Part shown: positions 17,411 through 25,668 of the stretch, piece by piece | Layout of the letters: each line of letters starts with the position of its first letter | Position numbering within the stretch: position 1 is the first letter of the stretch | Notes under the pieces: generated by a model | The model's input: the letters and a program-made list of their open reading frames with translations, nothing else | What the model was told of the DNA's origin: nothing | Databases searched by the model: none | NCBI GenBank assembly: GCA_001829495.1 | Contig: MIBJ01000045.1 | Span: 109,919-167,958, forward strand | DNA: 58,040 nt | Source of the DNA: Spirochaetes bacterium RBG_16_49_21 | Lineage (GTDB): Bacteria > Spirochaetota > UBA4802 > UBA5550 | Direction of reading: 5' to 3' | Program-made: the position numbers and the translations under genes

Positions 17411-20400
17411 TGGCGATGAAGGTCACGTCGTCGCCGCTGTTCTTTCCTTCGCAGAACCTGCCGAACAGCTTCTCGCTTCCTTTTACTATGTTCCTGTTTT
17501 TATACAGGCGCGGCAGCTCCTGCGCGAGGATATCCGTATCATCGGCAGTGGCCGGATTTTTCCTGTCCGTTTGCGGCTGCGCCAGCTCGAACAGCCCGTC
17601 GGTATAGAGGAACAGTATGTCTCCACGGCCGAAATCGTACGTGTCTTCCGTGTAGGCGATCTTTTCGGATACGCCGAGAATCGGGTTTTGCGCCTTGATA
17701 GGGGTGACTATGGAGGGATTGAACAGGTACTGCCCGGGAAGGCCGGCGGAGGCGATCGTGAGAGTCGATCTTTTCAGGTTTATGTCCGCGACGAGGCAGG
17801 TGAAGATGATCATATAATTTCCCAGGTATTTCGTAAACCTCTGGTTCAAAAGGCTCATTGCCTCTTGCGGCGAGCCTGCCGATTTTTTAAGAGAGGCGTA
17901 TTCGGAAAGAATTTTGACCGTGTTGAGCGAGGCGGTGATGCCGTGGCCGGTCGCGTCCGCGAGGAATACCCGCACGACTCCGGGTTCAAGCTCGAAAATG
18001 TCGTACAGGTCGCCGCCGACCTCCAGAAGGGGACGGTAGCAGATGTGGGACTCGATTCCGGCGATGTCGTTTTCATGCGTCATGAGCTTGAGCTGGAAGG
18101 CGCGCGCTACGTCCAGATCCTCCTTGATGATCTTGTCCCACTCGAACATCTGAAGGGTCGATTCCTTGATGCCGATGCTTTTCTGGAGCAGGCCGGTGAC
18201 GGAGTCCTTTTCTTTCCGGAGATCGGTGCTGATCGACTTTTCCATGTCGAGGAGCTGTTTGATGGCGAGCTGGTTTTCGATGCGCGAGAGAAGCTCCCGG
18301 CGCCGGAAGGGCTTGGTGATGTAATCGTTCGCTCCGGTCTCAAAGCCCTGTACCAGGTCTCCCAGATGGTCGCGCGCGGTCAGGATGATCACCGGAACGT
18401 AGCGATCCTTGCCCATGCCGCGTATCCTCTGGCACACCTCGTATCCGCTCATGCCCGGCAGCATCAGATCGAGGAGCACCAGATCGATCTGGTTTCGTTC
18501 TATTAGAGTGAGGGCTTCCGGTCCGGTAGCCGCCGTAAGCAGATTGTATCCGGCGGAGCGGCAGATATTTTCGAGCACCTTCATGTTTATCAGGTCGTCG
18601 TCGACCGCGAGGAGCGTAGCCGAGGGGTATTTCGTTTTTATCGGACGCTCCGGCGCCGGTCCCGTGGATGACGCGGCCGGCAGTACCGACACCGAAACGT
18701 GGTACAGCTCCTCCGGATCGAGGAGCCGCGTCTTTTTTATGCTGACAGACTTTGCGTTCAGGGGAAGCTCGAACGCGAACGTGCTCCCCTTCCCCTTTTC
18801 GCTCTCGGCCCATATCCTGCCGCCGTGCATCTCCACGAGATGCTTCGTGATCGCGAGTCCGAGCCCGGAGCCGCCCGCGCTGCGCGTGTCCGGGTCCTCC
18901 GCCTGCACAAAGGGCTTCCATATCCGGCCGAGGCTCTCCCGGTCGATTCCGACGCCGGTGTCCGATATTGCCACCCGGACCGCGTCGTTGTCCGCCAGGG
19001 AGGCGCATACGGTGATGTTCCCCCGGAGGGTGAATTTTATGGCGTTCCCGATCAGGTTCACGAGCACCTGATATACGCGGTTGCGGTCCGCCTTGATTTT
19101 GGGGAGCGAGGCGCAGTCGATCGTACATGTTATGCCCTTGTCCTCAGCGGTCTTCTTGAGAAGGGATATGACCGAAGTGATGAGGTCCGGGAGGGAGAGC
19201 TCTTCGATTAAAAGGTCCACCTTGCCGGCCCGGATCTTGCTGAAGTCGAGCATCGAGGACACGAGATTGTTGAGCCGCTCGGCGCTCGTCATTATGAGAG
19301 AGAGGTTCTCCGTCTGCTGGCTGTTCAGCCCGCCGAACGAGCCGCTCGCCAGGTTCTCCGCCAGGCCCATGATGCCGTGGAGCGGCGTGCGCAGCTCGTG
19401 CGTGGTCGTGGCCAGGAAGTCGTCCTTGAGATTGTCGAGCACGAGGAGGTCGTTAAGGGCTTTTTCAAGGTCGGTATGGAGCTGTGCGAACCGGGAAGTG
19501 AGAATAGAAGAAAAAGCGATTATTATAAAAAAGAAGCTTTCAATCATTATTGGATAGATTAATAATATATTAAAAAAACGCAGGGTGGTGATTAATACAG
19601 ACACCCAGAGGATACTCCAGCTTAGTAAAATTCTGTCTGAGTAGAGAACATGCTTTTTATAACTATTTACCGTTTCGATGAATGCAGTGATGATTGTTAT
19701 AATGGAAAGTATAATATAGAAATTGAATAAATACTTTTTAAAATAGTAGGCTGTTCCGGTTACTATATAATCCAATATTGATGCGAGCAATAACGATATT
19801 AATACCGCAATCAAGGTTTTCGTTAATATGTTGTATCGTATTGATAAGAATCCATGGATGAATGTGACGCAGGAAATAACAGCACATATCATGAATGGAT
19901 AGGTCGCGGCGATATGGAAAAGTTGGCTGGAAGAGATCCATAGAGTAATGCCTTTATATCCTAAAACCCATAATCCGAATGACAAGGAAAATATTGAAAA
20001 CGACAGGTAATATTTTTCTTGTTTTCTTTTTAGGAAAAAAAACAAATTATAAAAGCCGAGGAAGAAACAGATGGAGCATATAAAGCAATACCATAATAAT
20101 GAAAGAAGCCACTTCCGGTTTAGGTTATGATAATTGCCGAATTCAATCTCTCTATAGAATTCATTAAAATTTAATAAATCGGTGGTCTCAATTATTATTG
20201 AATTTTTTCCTTCTTTAAGAATATTAACAGGGATTCCTATAAAGAAAGGCTTTCCTGTTATCGGCGGATATTGAACATTTTCTAGAGGGCTTGTTTCATA
20301 TATCTTGTTATCATTAAAATAGAATTGCGCACCGGTGTAATGAAAAGGGACAAGAATTCCATATTCATGTTTGTTGTCTTTTATTATGAGATCTCTTTTT

Positions 20401-20687
20401 AATAAAAAAGCACCTTTGTTGTCATTGAATTCTTTTATTGATTTTAATTTTCTATTACCAATGTCTATCCACGTCTCAGCATATCTTAACTCGTTATTTG
20501 ACGATTTAAAATTATGATTATAAAACCATGAACCGGTCAATGTATAAATCCCGTTTCCCGGATTTATGGTCATGTTATCCTTAGGGATATTTTCTGAATC
20601 ACAAGAGGATAGTGCTATAATTGTTAATATTAATAAAGATATTGACGGAATTACAGAGAATAGTTTTTTTATTTTTATATTGAGCAT
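17394..20687 (-). CDS. 7TMR-DISM hybrid histidine kinase with receiver and PP2C phosphatase
   Basis: This 1097-residue sensor has several modules. An N-terminal signal ends in a lipobox-like LSSC (Cys about 29). A periplasmic 7TMR-DISM sensor spans roughly 40-185 and seven membrane helices roughly 190-395. A HisKA domain carries THELRTPLHG (His near 432). An HATPase domain (about 540-650) shows DTGVGI and GSGLGL. A receiver domain (about 690-810) has Asp in LLDLMLPGMSGYE. A C-terminal SpoIIE-type Ser/Thr phosphatase (about 880-1095) shows EVGGDLYD and LADATGHG. Output is therefore both phosphotransfer and dephosphorylation, the latter usually of an anti-anti-sigma STAS protein such as the one at 24235. 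DNA for the sensor half is much more AT-rich than for the catalytic half. It lies 50 bases after the Nif11-like gene on the same strand. Confidence 0.93.
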   Translation of the reverse strand: MLNIKIKKLFSVIPSISLLILTIIALSSCDSENIPKDNMTINPGNGIYTLTGSWFYNHNFKSSNNELRYAETWIDIGNRKLKSIKEFNDNKGAFLLKRDLIIKDNKHEYGILVPFHYTGAQFYFNDNKIYETSPLENVQYPPITGKPFFIGIPVNILKEGKNSIIIETTDLLNFNEFYREIEFGNYHNLNRKWLLSLLWYCFICSICFFLGFYNLFFFLKRKQEKYYLSFSIFSLSFGLWVLGYKGITLWISSSQLFHIAATYPFMICAVISCVTFIHGFLSIRYNILTKTLIAVLISLLLASILDYIVTGTAYYFKKYLFNFYIILSIITIITAFIETVNSYKKHVLYSDRILLSWSILWVSVLITTLRFFNILLIYPIMIESFFFIIIAFSSILTSRFAQLHTDLEKALNDLLVLDNLKDDFLATTTHELRTPLHGIMGLAENLASGSFGGLNSQQTENLSLIMTSAERLNNLVSSMLDFSKIRAGKVDLLIEELSLPDLITSVISLLKKTAEDKGITCTIDCASLPKIKADRNRVYQVLVNLIGNAIKFTLRGNITVCASLADNDAVRVAISDTGVGIDRESLGRIWKPFVQAEDPDTRSAGGSGLGLAITKHLVEMHGGRIWAESEKGKGSTFAFELPLNAKSVSIKKTRLLDPEELYHVSVSVLPAASSTGPAPERPIKTKYPSATLLAVDDDLINMKVLENICRSAGYNLLTAATGPEALTLIERNQIDLVLLDLMLPGMSGYEVCQRIRGMGKDRYVPVIILTARDHLGDLVQGFETGANDYITKPFRRRELLSRIENQLAIKQLLDMEKSISTDLRKEKDSVTGLLQKSIGIKESTLQMFEWDKIIKEDLDVARAFQLKLMTHENDIAGIESHICYRPLLEVGGDLYDIFELEPGVVRVFLADATGHGITASLNTVKILSEYASLKKSAGSPQEAMSLLNQRFTKYLGNYMIIFTCLVADINLKRSTLTIASAGLPGQYLFNPSIVTPIKAQNPILGVSEKIAYTEDTYDFGRGDILFLYTDGLFELAQPQTDRKNPATADDTDILAQELPRLYKNRNIVKGSEKLFGRFCEGKNSGDDVTFIAIKRSR

Positions 20688-20737
20688 AAAAAGATGCTAT
20701 TCAATCTTTTGAATCGCATTGATATTGAATATTTTGT

Positions 20738-20953
20738 TTAATATAACGGTTGAACGACGTAATCCTGCATTTTGATAATATCGCTTTTATTTTCGAATAT
20801 TTTATTTATATCATCTTCCTGAACTTGAATATCGTATTTTTGTAATAGACTTTTCAGATCGTCAATCGTGTTGGTGTTTTTCAGCTCATCGATGAAATTT
20901 TTACTGACTTCAGGATTTTTTGATACATGAATAATGAAATCAATAAAATTCAT
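20738..20953 (-). CDS. Nif11-like small peptide
   Basis: The 71-residue peptide starts MNFIDFIIHVSKNPEVSKNF and continues with a TIDDLKSLLQKYDIQV segment. This matches the Nif11 pattern: a short helix, a xxNPxL-like turn, then a helix followed by an aromatic or acidic pattern. Nif11 domains act in nif clusters and, as leader peptides, in several ribosomally made natural products. There is no Gly-Gly cleavage site, and the C-terminal part (KMQDYVVQPLY) has no Cys, so it may be a regulator or a carrier rather than a precursor. A strong GGAGGTGA site sits seven bases before the ATG, so I am confident that it is translated. It is divergent from the FAD gene and upstream of the kinase. Confidence 0.65.
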   Translation of the reverse strand: MNFIDFIIHVSKNPEVSKNFIDELKNTNTIDDLKSLLQKYDIQVQEDDINKIFENKSDIIKMQDYVVQPLY

Positions 20954-21015
20954 AAGTCACCTCCAAAGAATATTTTTGTGAATGACTTATTCTTAAGATA
21001 AACAATATTGACTCC

Positions 21016-22053
21016 ATGTCAAGAATAATAATTATCGGCGCCGGACCGGCAAGTTATATATTAACCCGAAAGCTTGCGAGTCATGACAAACCGGTCTGCA
21101 TATTTGATCACCAGGTGCCATGGGAAAAGCCGTGCGGCGGCATCTTGGCAATTAATGTAACATCGGAATTCATTAATATTGATGACTATCCATACCCCCG
21201 TAAATATTATGAGGGTATCCATTTTATAACGTATGATAAAGAATGTCGATTTATTCGTTATAATAATCCCTTCTATGTTGTTTCGAGAAAAGATTTATCT
21301 GAATATATGCGGGATAAATTAATGGATCATGGCGCATCCATAATTAAAGAAAAGGTCACCAAAATTTATCATTATAATGATACCTGGCGTGTTGCCACAG
21401 ATAATAAAGAGTATACGGCAGATATAATTATTGGTGCTGACGGCGCCCTGAGTATCACCCGGCAGGCCGTTATGGGAAGCATACCGCCTCTGCATCGTTA
21501 TATAGCGTGCGGCTATTATCTCAAGGAATTATTCGATAATCGTTGTATTGTCAAATTTTCCGATTTTCCCGGTTATCTATGGTCCATGTCATGTCCGTAT
21601 TATGCAACGGCAGGCATTATTGTACAGGATCAGGCAATCAATGCGAAAAAACTTTTCTCATCCGTAGAGAATTTCATAAATGAAGAATTCCCATCTGCAG
21701 AAATAGCCGGCAGATACACTGCGTATATCCCATCTGCTTCTGATCCGGAATTTTATAACCAGCCCTGTGCTGGTGAAAATTGGATGCTTCTCGGCGATGC
21801 TGCCGGTCATGTTGAACCGCTTATTGGAGAGGGCATATATTATGCTTTAAAATCAGGCGAATTGGCTGCCGAGGCGATCATATCCGGCGATATTCAAAGC
21901 TATGATAAAAAATGGCGTGAGGCTTACGGGAATAAATTAATCACCAATGCATCTTATAAGAAAACGATACTTAACCTTGCAAACCAATTCGGGCCTGAAC
22001 TATACGGGGCATTTTTGTATAATAATTTATGCACAAATTTTAATACGAGTTAA
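21016..22053 (+). CDS. FAD-dependent oxidoreductase, geranylgeranyl-reductase type
   Basis: The 345-residue flavoprotein has an N-terminal Rossmann GxGxxS (residues 8-13), the WEKPCGG segment near 32-38 typical of the geranylgeranyl reductase/PHBH-like group, and the C-terminal GDAAGHVEPLIGEGI FAD motif near 257. Family members reduce prenyl double bonds or hydroxylate ring systems; the substrate here is unknown. It starts 62 bases from the divergent Nif11-like gene and is followed after three bases by the U32-like gene. The DNA is AT-rich compared with the flanking core genes. Confidence 0.8.
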   Translation: MSRIIIIGAGPASYILTRKLASHDKPVCIFDHQVPWEKPCGGILAINVTSEFINIDDYPYPRKYYEGIHFITYDKECRFIRYNNPFYVVSRKDLSEYMRDKLMDHGASIIKEKVTKIYHYNDTWRVATDNKEYTADIIIGADGALSITRQAVMGSIPPLHRYIACGYYLKELFDNRCIVKFSDFPGYLWSMSCPYYATAGIIVQDQAINAKKLFSSVENFINEEFPSAEIAGRYTAYIPSASDPEFYNQPCAGENWMLLGDAAGHVEPLIGEGIYYALKSGELAAEAIISGDIQSYDKKWREAYGNKLITNASYKKTILNLANQFGPELYGAFLYNNLCTNFNTS

Positions 22054-22056
22054 CCA

Positions 22057-23112
22057 ATGCTGTTTGATATACCGGTGATTTTTGATGATGCGTATCATCA
22101 ATTCATGACAGAGAATCAAAATTTTATACATTCCGTATATTTTGGACTTCCGACAAAGATGAGCCTTGATGCGAGAAATGTCATCAATACCCCCGGCACT
22201 GAGGAATTTATTTTTTTTCTCAGTTTAATCCCCAAAGGAATTAAACGTTATGTTACGTTAAATGGAAGGTATACGCCTCCCCACTACTATTCACATGAAA
22301 ATATGCGCACGGTTGTTGATCTTCTTAGAAGACTTGATGAATCGGGCGCCATAACCGGTATATTGATCCTCGATTTTTTCTATTTACAGAGACTCATCGA
22401 TACTGATCCTGATTTAATGAGAAAACTGGAAGTTATTCCGAGCGTTAATCTTATTTTAGATTCAATAGATAAAATTAATGGAGTGAAAGAGTATTTATCA
22501 GATTTAAAATGCAGACCTGTATCTAAAATTATTTTAGACAGATCCTTGAACCGGAAATATTCGGAATTAAATGAAATTATTCAATACTGCCGCGCCGGCT
22601 TTCCGGATACCAAAATAGAGCTGATCGCAAACGAGGGGTGTCTGTATCAATGCCCGTATAAAATTAATCATGATATTTTTATTTCATTAAAGGGGGATTT
22701 AACGTTAGATAATTTTTTGTATTTAGCAAAAGTCTCTTCTCAGAACGACTTTGATATAAAATCAATAACTGAAAAGCACGCCTGTATTAACTATTTTACC
22801 GGTGCGCCGGAGAAGATGTTAAAATCGCCGTTCATAAGGCCTGAGGATATCGACCGGTATAACGTGGATATAATCAAGATATCCGGCAGGGCGCGGACCC
22901 TGGATTTCTTAAAACATGCGTTCTCTGCGTATAAAAATCGTAAATGGACCGGAAGTATTATACAGCTTATGGATGCAATGTCCGAGATATCAAACAGATA
23001 TTCAATTTCAAACGAAAAGATACCGGAAGATTTCTGGCATAACACCGCTCATTGTGATAAGGACTGTGTGAAGTGCGGCTATTGTAAAGAGGTATTTGAC
23101 AAATGTTCGTAA
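22057..23112 (+). CDS. U32-like Fe-S protein (family unclear)
   Basis: The 351-residue protein has TIM-barrel-like periodicity and motifs similar to U32 peptidase/UbiU-UbiV proteins: LNGRY, IPSVNLILDS, KIILDRSLNRKY and the NEGCLYQCPYK loop (Cys194, Cys198). The C-terminus holds five cysteines in 18 residues (Cys333, 337, 340, 343, 350), a spacing suited to an iron-sulfur cluster. UbiU/UbiV are U32 proteins with 4Fe-4S clusters that hydroxylate ubiquinone without oxygen; a similar anaerobic oxidoreductase role with the adjacent flavoprotein is plausible but unproven. The link to U32 is by motif recall, not by search. Confidence 0.6.
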   Translation: MLFDIPVIFDDAYHQFMTENQNFIHSVYFGLPTKMSLDARNVINTPGTEEFIFFLSLIPKGIKRYVTLNGRYTPPHYYSHENMRTVVDLLRRLDESGAITGILILDFFYLQRLIDTDPDLMRKLEVIPSVNLILDSIDKINGVKEYLSDLKCRPVSKIILDRSLNRKYSELNEIIQYCRAGFPDTKIELIANEGCLYQCPYKINHDIFISLKGDLTLDNFLYLAKVSSQNDFDIKSITEKHACINYFTGAPEKMLKSPFIRPEDIDRYNVDIIKISGRARTLDFLKHAFSAYKNRKWTGSIIQLMDAMSEISNRYSISNEKIPEDFWHNTAHCDKDCVKCGYCKEVFDKCS

Positions 23113-23147
23113 AAATTAGATTCTTGAATATTTCATTTTGAATTATC

Positions 23148-23588
23148 ATGGATCTCAATAAAAAAAACAGACGGGGACCGGACCCGGAAAATCTGAATGC
23201 GATCAAGGATCGCGTAAACAACTCCCCTTATTACCGGCATATCGGAATGGAGCTGATGCAATTTACCGGGGACGGTTGCATCATGAAAATGAAAATCGAT
23301 ACCGAGCACTCGAACATTTACGGCAACGCCCACGGCGGCGCGCTCGCGTCGCTGGCTGATTCTACCTGCGGTTTGTCTCTTGTCACCGCGCTCAACGAGG
23401 GCGAGTACACGGTCACGCAGAACCTTTACGTGACCTATACCAGGCCGGTCCCCCCGGGCATCCTTACCACCAGGGGCCGCATCATCCACCGCGGAAAAAC
23501 AACGGCCCTGCTCGAGGCCGATATATTCAACGAATCCGGCGAGCTCGTGGCGCACGCGCTCACGAACCACGCGATCAGAAAGATCTGA
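23148..23588 (+). CDS. PaaI-type hotdog thioesterase
   Basis: The 146-residue protein has the hotdog fold pattern: IGMELMQF, NIYGNAHGGALASLADSTCG (the catalytic HGG-A element) and YTRPVPPG. Members hydrolyse acyl-CoA thioesters. The DNA returns to GC-rich use here, unlike the AT-rich genes just upstream, so it may not belong to that unit even though it follows by 35 bases. Confidence 0.85.
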   Translation: MDLNKKNRRGPDPENLNAIKDRVNNSPYYRHIGMELMQFTGDGCIMKMKIDTEHSNIYGNAHGGALASLADSTCGLSLVTALNEGEYTVTQNLYVTYTRPVPPGILTTRGRIIHRGKTTALLEADIFNESGELVAHALTNHAIRKI

Positions 23589-23609
23589 GAAATAAAATCA
23601 AAAGATCTA

Positions 23610-24077
23610 TTATGCCTTCTTCAGATGCCGCATGACCTCTTCAATGTCCGGTATCTCCGGAATCTCGTACACCTTGATCCACTCGATGTTTCCCTGTTCA
23701 TCGATGAGGATGTTCGCTCTTCCCGAGATCCCCGCGTCCTCGATGAAGAGGTCGTATTTTTTCACCATGTCGCCGTGAGGCCAGAAATCGGCGACCAGGT
23801 CTGTTTTTTCGATGCACAGGGAGCGCGCCCACTCCTGCTTGCTGAAAACGCTGTCAACGCTCACTCCCAGCGCCACGGTATTGAGCTTTTCCAGCGCATC
23901 GTGCTTCAGCTCGAGAGCTTTCATCTGTATCGCGCATACCGAAGTCCACGCCAGAGGGTGGAAGGAGAGGAGCACTTTTTTCCCCTTTAAAGATGAGAGC
24001 GATATATCCTTATTAAGCTGGTTCTTCAGGGTGAAATCAGGGGCTTTATCCCCGACCTTTAGTTTTAGATTCTTCAT
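23610..24077 (-). CDS. Peroxiredoxin (AhpC/TSA family)
   Basis: The 155-residue thiol peroxidase has the peroxidatic Cys48 in FHPLAWTSVCAIQM. A second Cys at 88 could be the resolving residue. The start is ATG at 24077 with GGAGG upstream. It removes hydroperoxides using thiols and probably protects an oxygen-sensitive cell. A 42-bp perfect palindrome lies just upstream in its 5' region. Confidence 0.9.
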   Translation of the reverse strand: MKNLKLKVGDKAPDFTLKNQLNKDISLSSLKGKKVLLSFHPLAWTSVCAIQMKALELKHDALEKLNTVALGVSVDSVFSKQEWARSLCIEKTDLVADFWPHGDMVKKYDLFIEDAGISGRANILIDEQGNIEWIKVYEIPEIPDIEEVMRHLKKA

Positions 24078-24095
24078 GCCTACCTCCAAGGATTT

Positions 24096-24137
24096 TCAGC
24101 CCGTAGGGAACGGTCGCGACCGTTCCCTACGGGCTGA
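24096..24137. repeat. 42-bp perfect palindrome upstream of the peroxiredoxin gene
   Basis: Perfect inverted arms around a GGTCGCGACC centre carry the CCCGTAGGGAACGG motif. The form resembles the other long palindromes in this window (16882, 56828, 57221), although the sequence family differs. It could fold as a stem in the peroxiredoxin 5' UTR. Confidence 0.8.
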
Positions 24138-24234
24138 TAAATTATACAAACATACAATATTTTAATATTAAAATCAAAGAAAAAGTAAAAATATTGAAGA
24201 ATCGCTCGGCAGGAAAGCATATACGGTGTGAAGG

Positions 24235-24546
24235 TCAGGCCACGTTCAGATAATTGTTGACGTCAAGGATCTGTAAAGTCCTTTGCACGGTATCCGTCAG
24301 TCCTTGAATGAGGAATGATCTGTTTTGTTTTTTCATTCCATGCTTCACGGATATAAACATGCCGACCGCGGAAGAATCGATGTGCTGGACATTGCTGATA
24401 TCCAGGATGACCGTACCCGCCTTTGTCGAAGAGATGAGCTTCTCGATATAGTTCAAGATGTACGAGGTGGTATTAAACCCCAGACTTTCCTGTAAATATT
24501 CCAGAAAGAGAATTTTCCCGTCAAACTCTGACCTTATATAGTCCAT
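24235..24546 (-). CDS. STAS-domain anti-anti-sigma factor-like protein
   Basis: The 103-residue single-domain STAS protein has the ILDISNVQHIDSSAVG motif, with Ser58 and Ser59 at the usual phosphorylation site. Such proteins are switched by a kinase and a PP2C phosphatase, which here could be the C-terminal module of the 17394-20687 sensor. The start is ATG at 24546; the longer frame lacks support. No anti-sigma kinase (RsbW-type) is in the window. The 305 bases upstream (24547-24851) hold only AT-rich DNA and one terminator-like hairpin. Confidence 0.85.
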   Translation of the reverse strand: MDYIRSEFDGKILFLEYLQESLGFNTTSYILNYIEKLISSTKAGTVILDISNVQHIDSSAVGMFISVKHGMKKQNRSFLIQGLTDTVQRTLQILDVNNYLNVA

Positions 24547-24805
24547 ATTATCCCATACGTATATATAATAATTGATAAAGCAGTAAAGAAGCCTTATTAC
24601 TTTTGTTACCAATCATTTTTTGGACTTGCTGGTTCAGGAAATCTTGCTTATGTCTTTATGTATGTAATGAAATACGGGAATGTACTATATTCTATACAAG
24701 ACATAATAAGACATAATTAATTTATTGCTGTTAAAGAATATATGGATATATTTTTGTCAATAAAAAAATATTTTTATTACAAAAATATTAAAAAATATTA
24801 ACAAC

Positions 24806-24840
24806 ATATACCTTCGCCGCCTTCAGCGGAGGGGGTATAT
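24806..24840 (-). terminator. Terminator-like hairpin after the lipoprotein gene
   Basis: ATATACC (24806-24812) pairs with GGTATAT (24834-24840), and the intervening bases include CGC-CTTCA-GCG. It lies 12 bases beyond the lipoprotein stop, with T-rich DNA following on the minus strand. Confidence 0.5.
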
Positions 24841-24851
24841 AAAAATTTTTT

Positions 24852-25661
24852 TTACATTTTAACGACCTGAAGATCAGGGGGGAGTTTTATATCCTTAATC
24901 GTTTTGACTTTGACCGGGGTATTGAGCAGAACCTTGTTGAAGGTAATGTCAAGCTGGAGTCTGTTCCGCTCGGCGATGATTTTAAGCCTGCTGAAAAACC
25001 GGCTCTCACCCTGTACTATGAATTTTTTAAAGTAAATTTCGGCCTTATACCGGGTATTTTTATTTATGAACAGAATCTTGTCCGGGACGGCCCCGTTGAA
25101 TGAAATGGTCTCGACGGATTCCGGGTTCTCCAGAATGAGCATCGAGCCTGATCCCTCAGTGGCGGTAAGCCCCTCCCTGACCGCGTAGTTTTGCAGAAGG
25201 GGAATGGTTCCTGTTGCGAGATCGTACAGTATCTTGAAGTCAATGCCGATTCCGGTGTAGTTTGCGATGTTGATGGTCTTGGAATTGTCTATGAACAATT
25301 TTTTTTCAATAGGATAAAATATCCGGATCTCCTCTCCGTCCAGAAAAAGGAGAGCGACCGGGCTTTGAAATATGTAATCCGCGAAGGTGACCTGCATCAA
25401 TCCCCGTTCTCTGTCGAACTGGGCCCTGCCGTGAGCCTTGAATCTGCTTTTATCCGAGATTCCCTCCACGTAAAAATCAACCGTATATGATTGCGGGGAA
25501 TTCCCGTTGATCGCGGTAACGGCGCTGATCATGTTTTGTACGGCGTTCTTGCCGGAGGGTTTATAGTTTTGATGTACGTTGTCTACGTGAACGACGGTTG
25601 TCGCACATCCCGTGAAAAAGAAAAATGTCGTCACGAATAGTATTGAAGAGATCCGTATCAC
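24852..25661 (-). CDS. Putative lipoprotein, LolA/LolB-like or DUF4292-like
   Basis: The 269-residue protein has a signal peptide with lipobox FTGC and then a beta-rich body of the LolA/LolB type (YTVDFYVEG, ARAQFDRERGLMQVTF). The start is GTG at 25661, seven bases after the upstream TPR gene, so it is probably the second gene of that operon. It may shuttle lipoproteins or lipids across the periplasm, but no diagnostic residue is visible. Confidence 0.6.
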   Translation of the reverse strand: MIRISSILFVTTFFFFTGCATTVVHVDNVHQNYKPSGKNAVQNMISAVTAINGNSPQSYTVDFYVEGISDKSRFKAHGRAQFDRERGLMQVTFADYIFQSPVALLFLDGEEIRIFYPIEKKLFIDNSKTINIANYTGIGIDFKILYDLATGTIPLLQNYAVREGLTATEGSGSMLILENPESVETISFNGAVPDKILFINKNTRYKAEIYFKKFIVQGESRFFSRLKIIAERNRLQLDITFNKVLLNTPVKVKTIKDIKLPPDLQVVKM

Positions 25662-25668
25662 GGGGTAT

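Noticed and set aside
17571..18506. 311-codon plus-strand frame opposite the kinase
   Set aside because: It lies fully inside the kinase catalytic region and has no start signal or domain.
20738..20953. Calling the small peptide a bacteriocin precursor
   Set aside because: There is no GG leader cleavage site and no Cys, Ser or Thr-rich core, so I kept the neutral Nif11-like name.
22057..23112. Reading the U32-like gene as a radical SAM enzyme
   Set aside because: The NEGCLYQC motif has only C-x3-C, not Cx3Cx2C, and there is no GGEP-type SAM motif.
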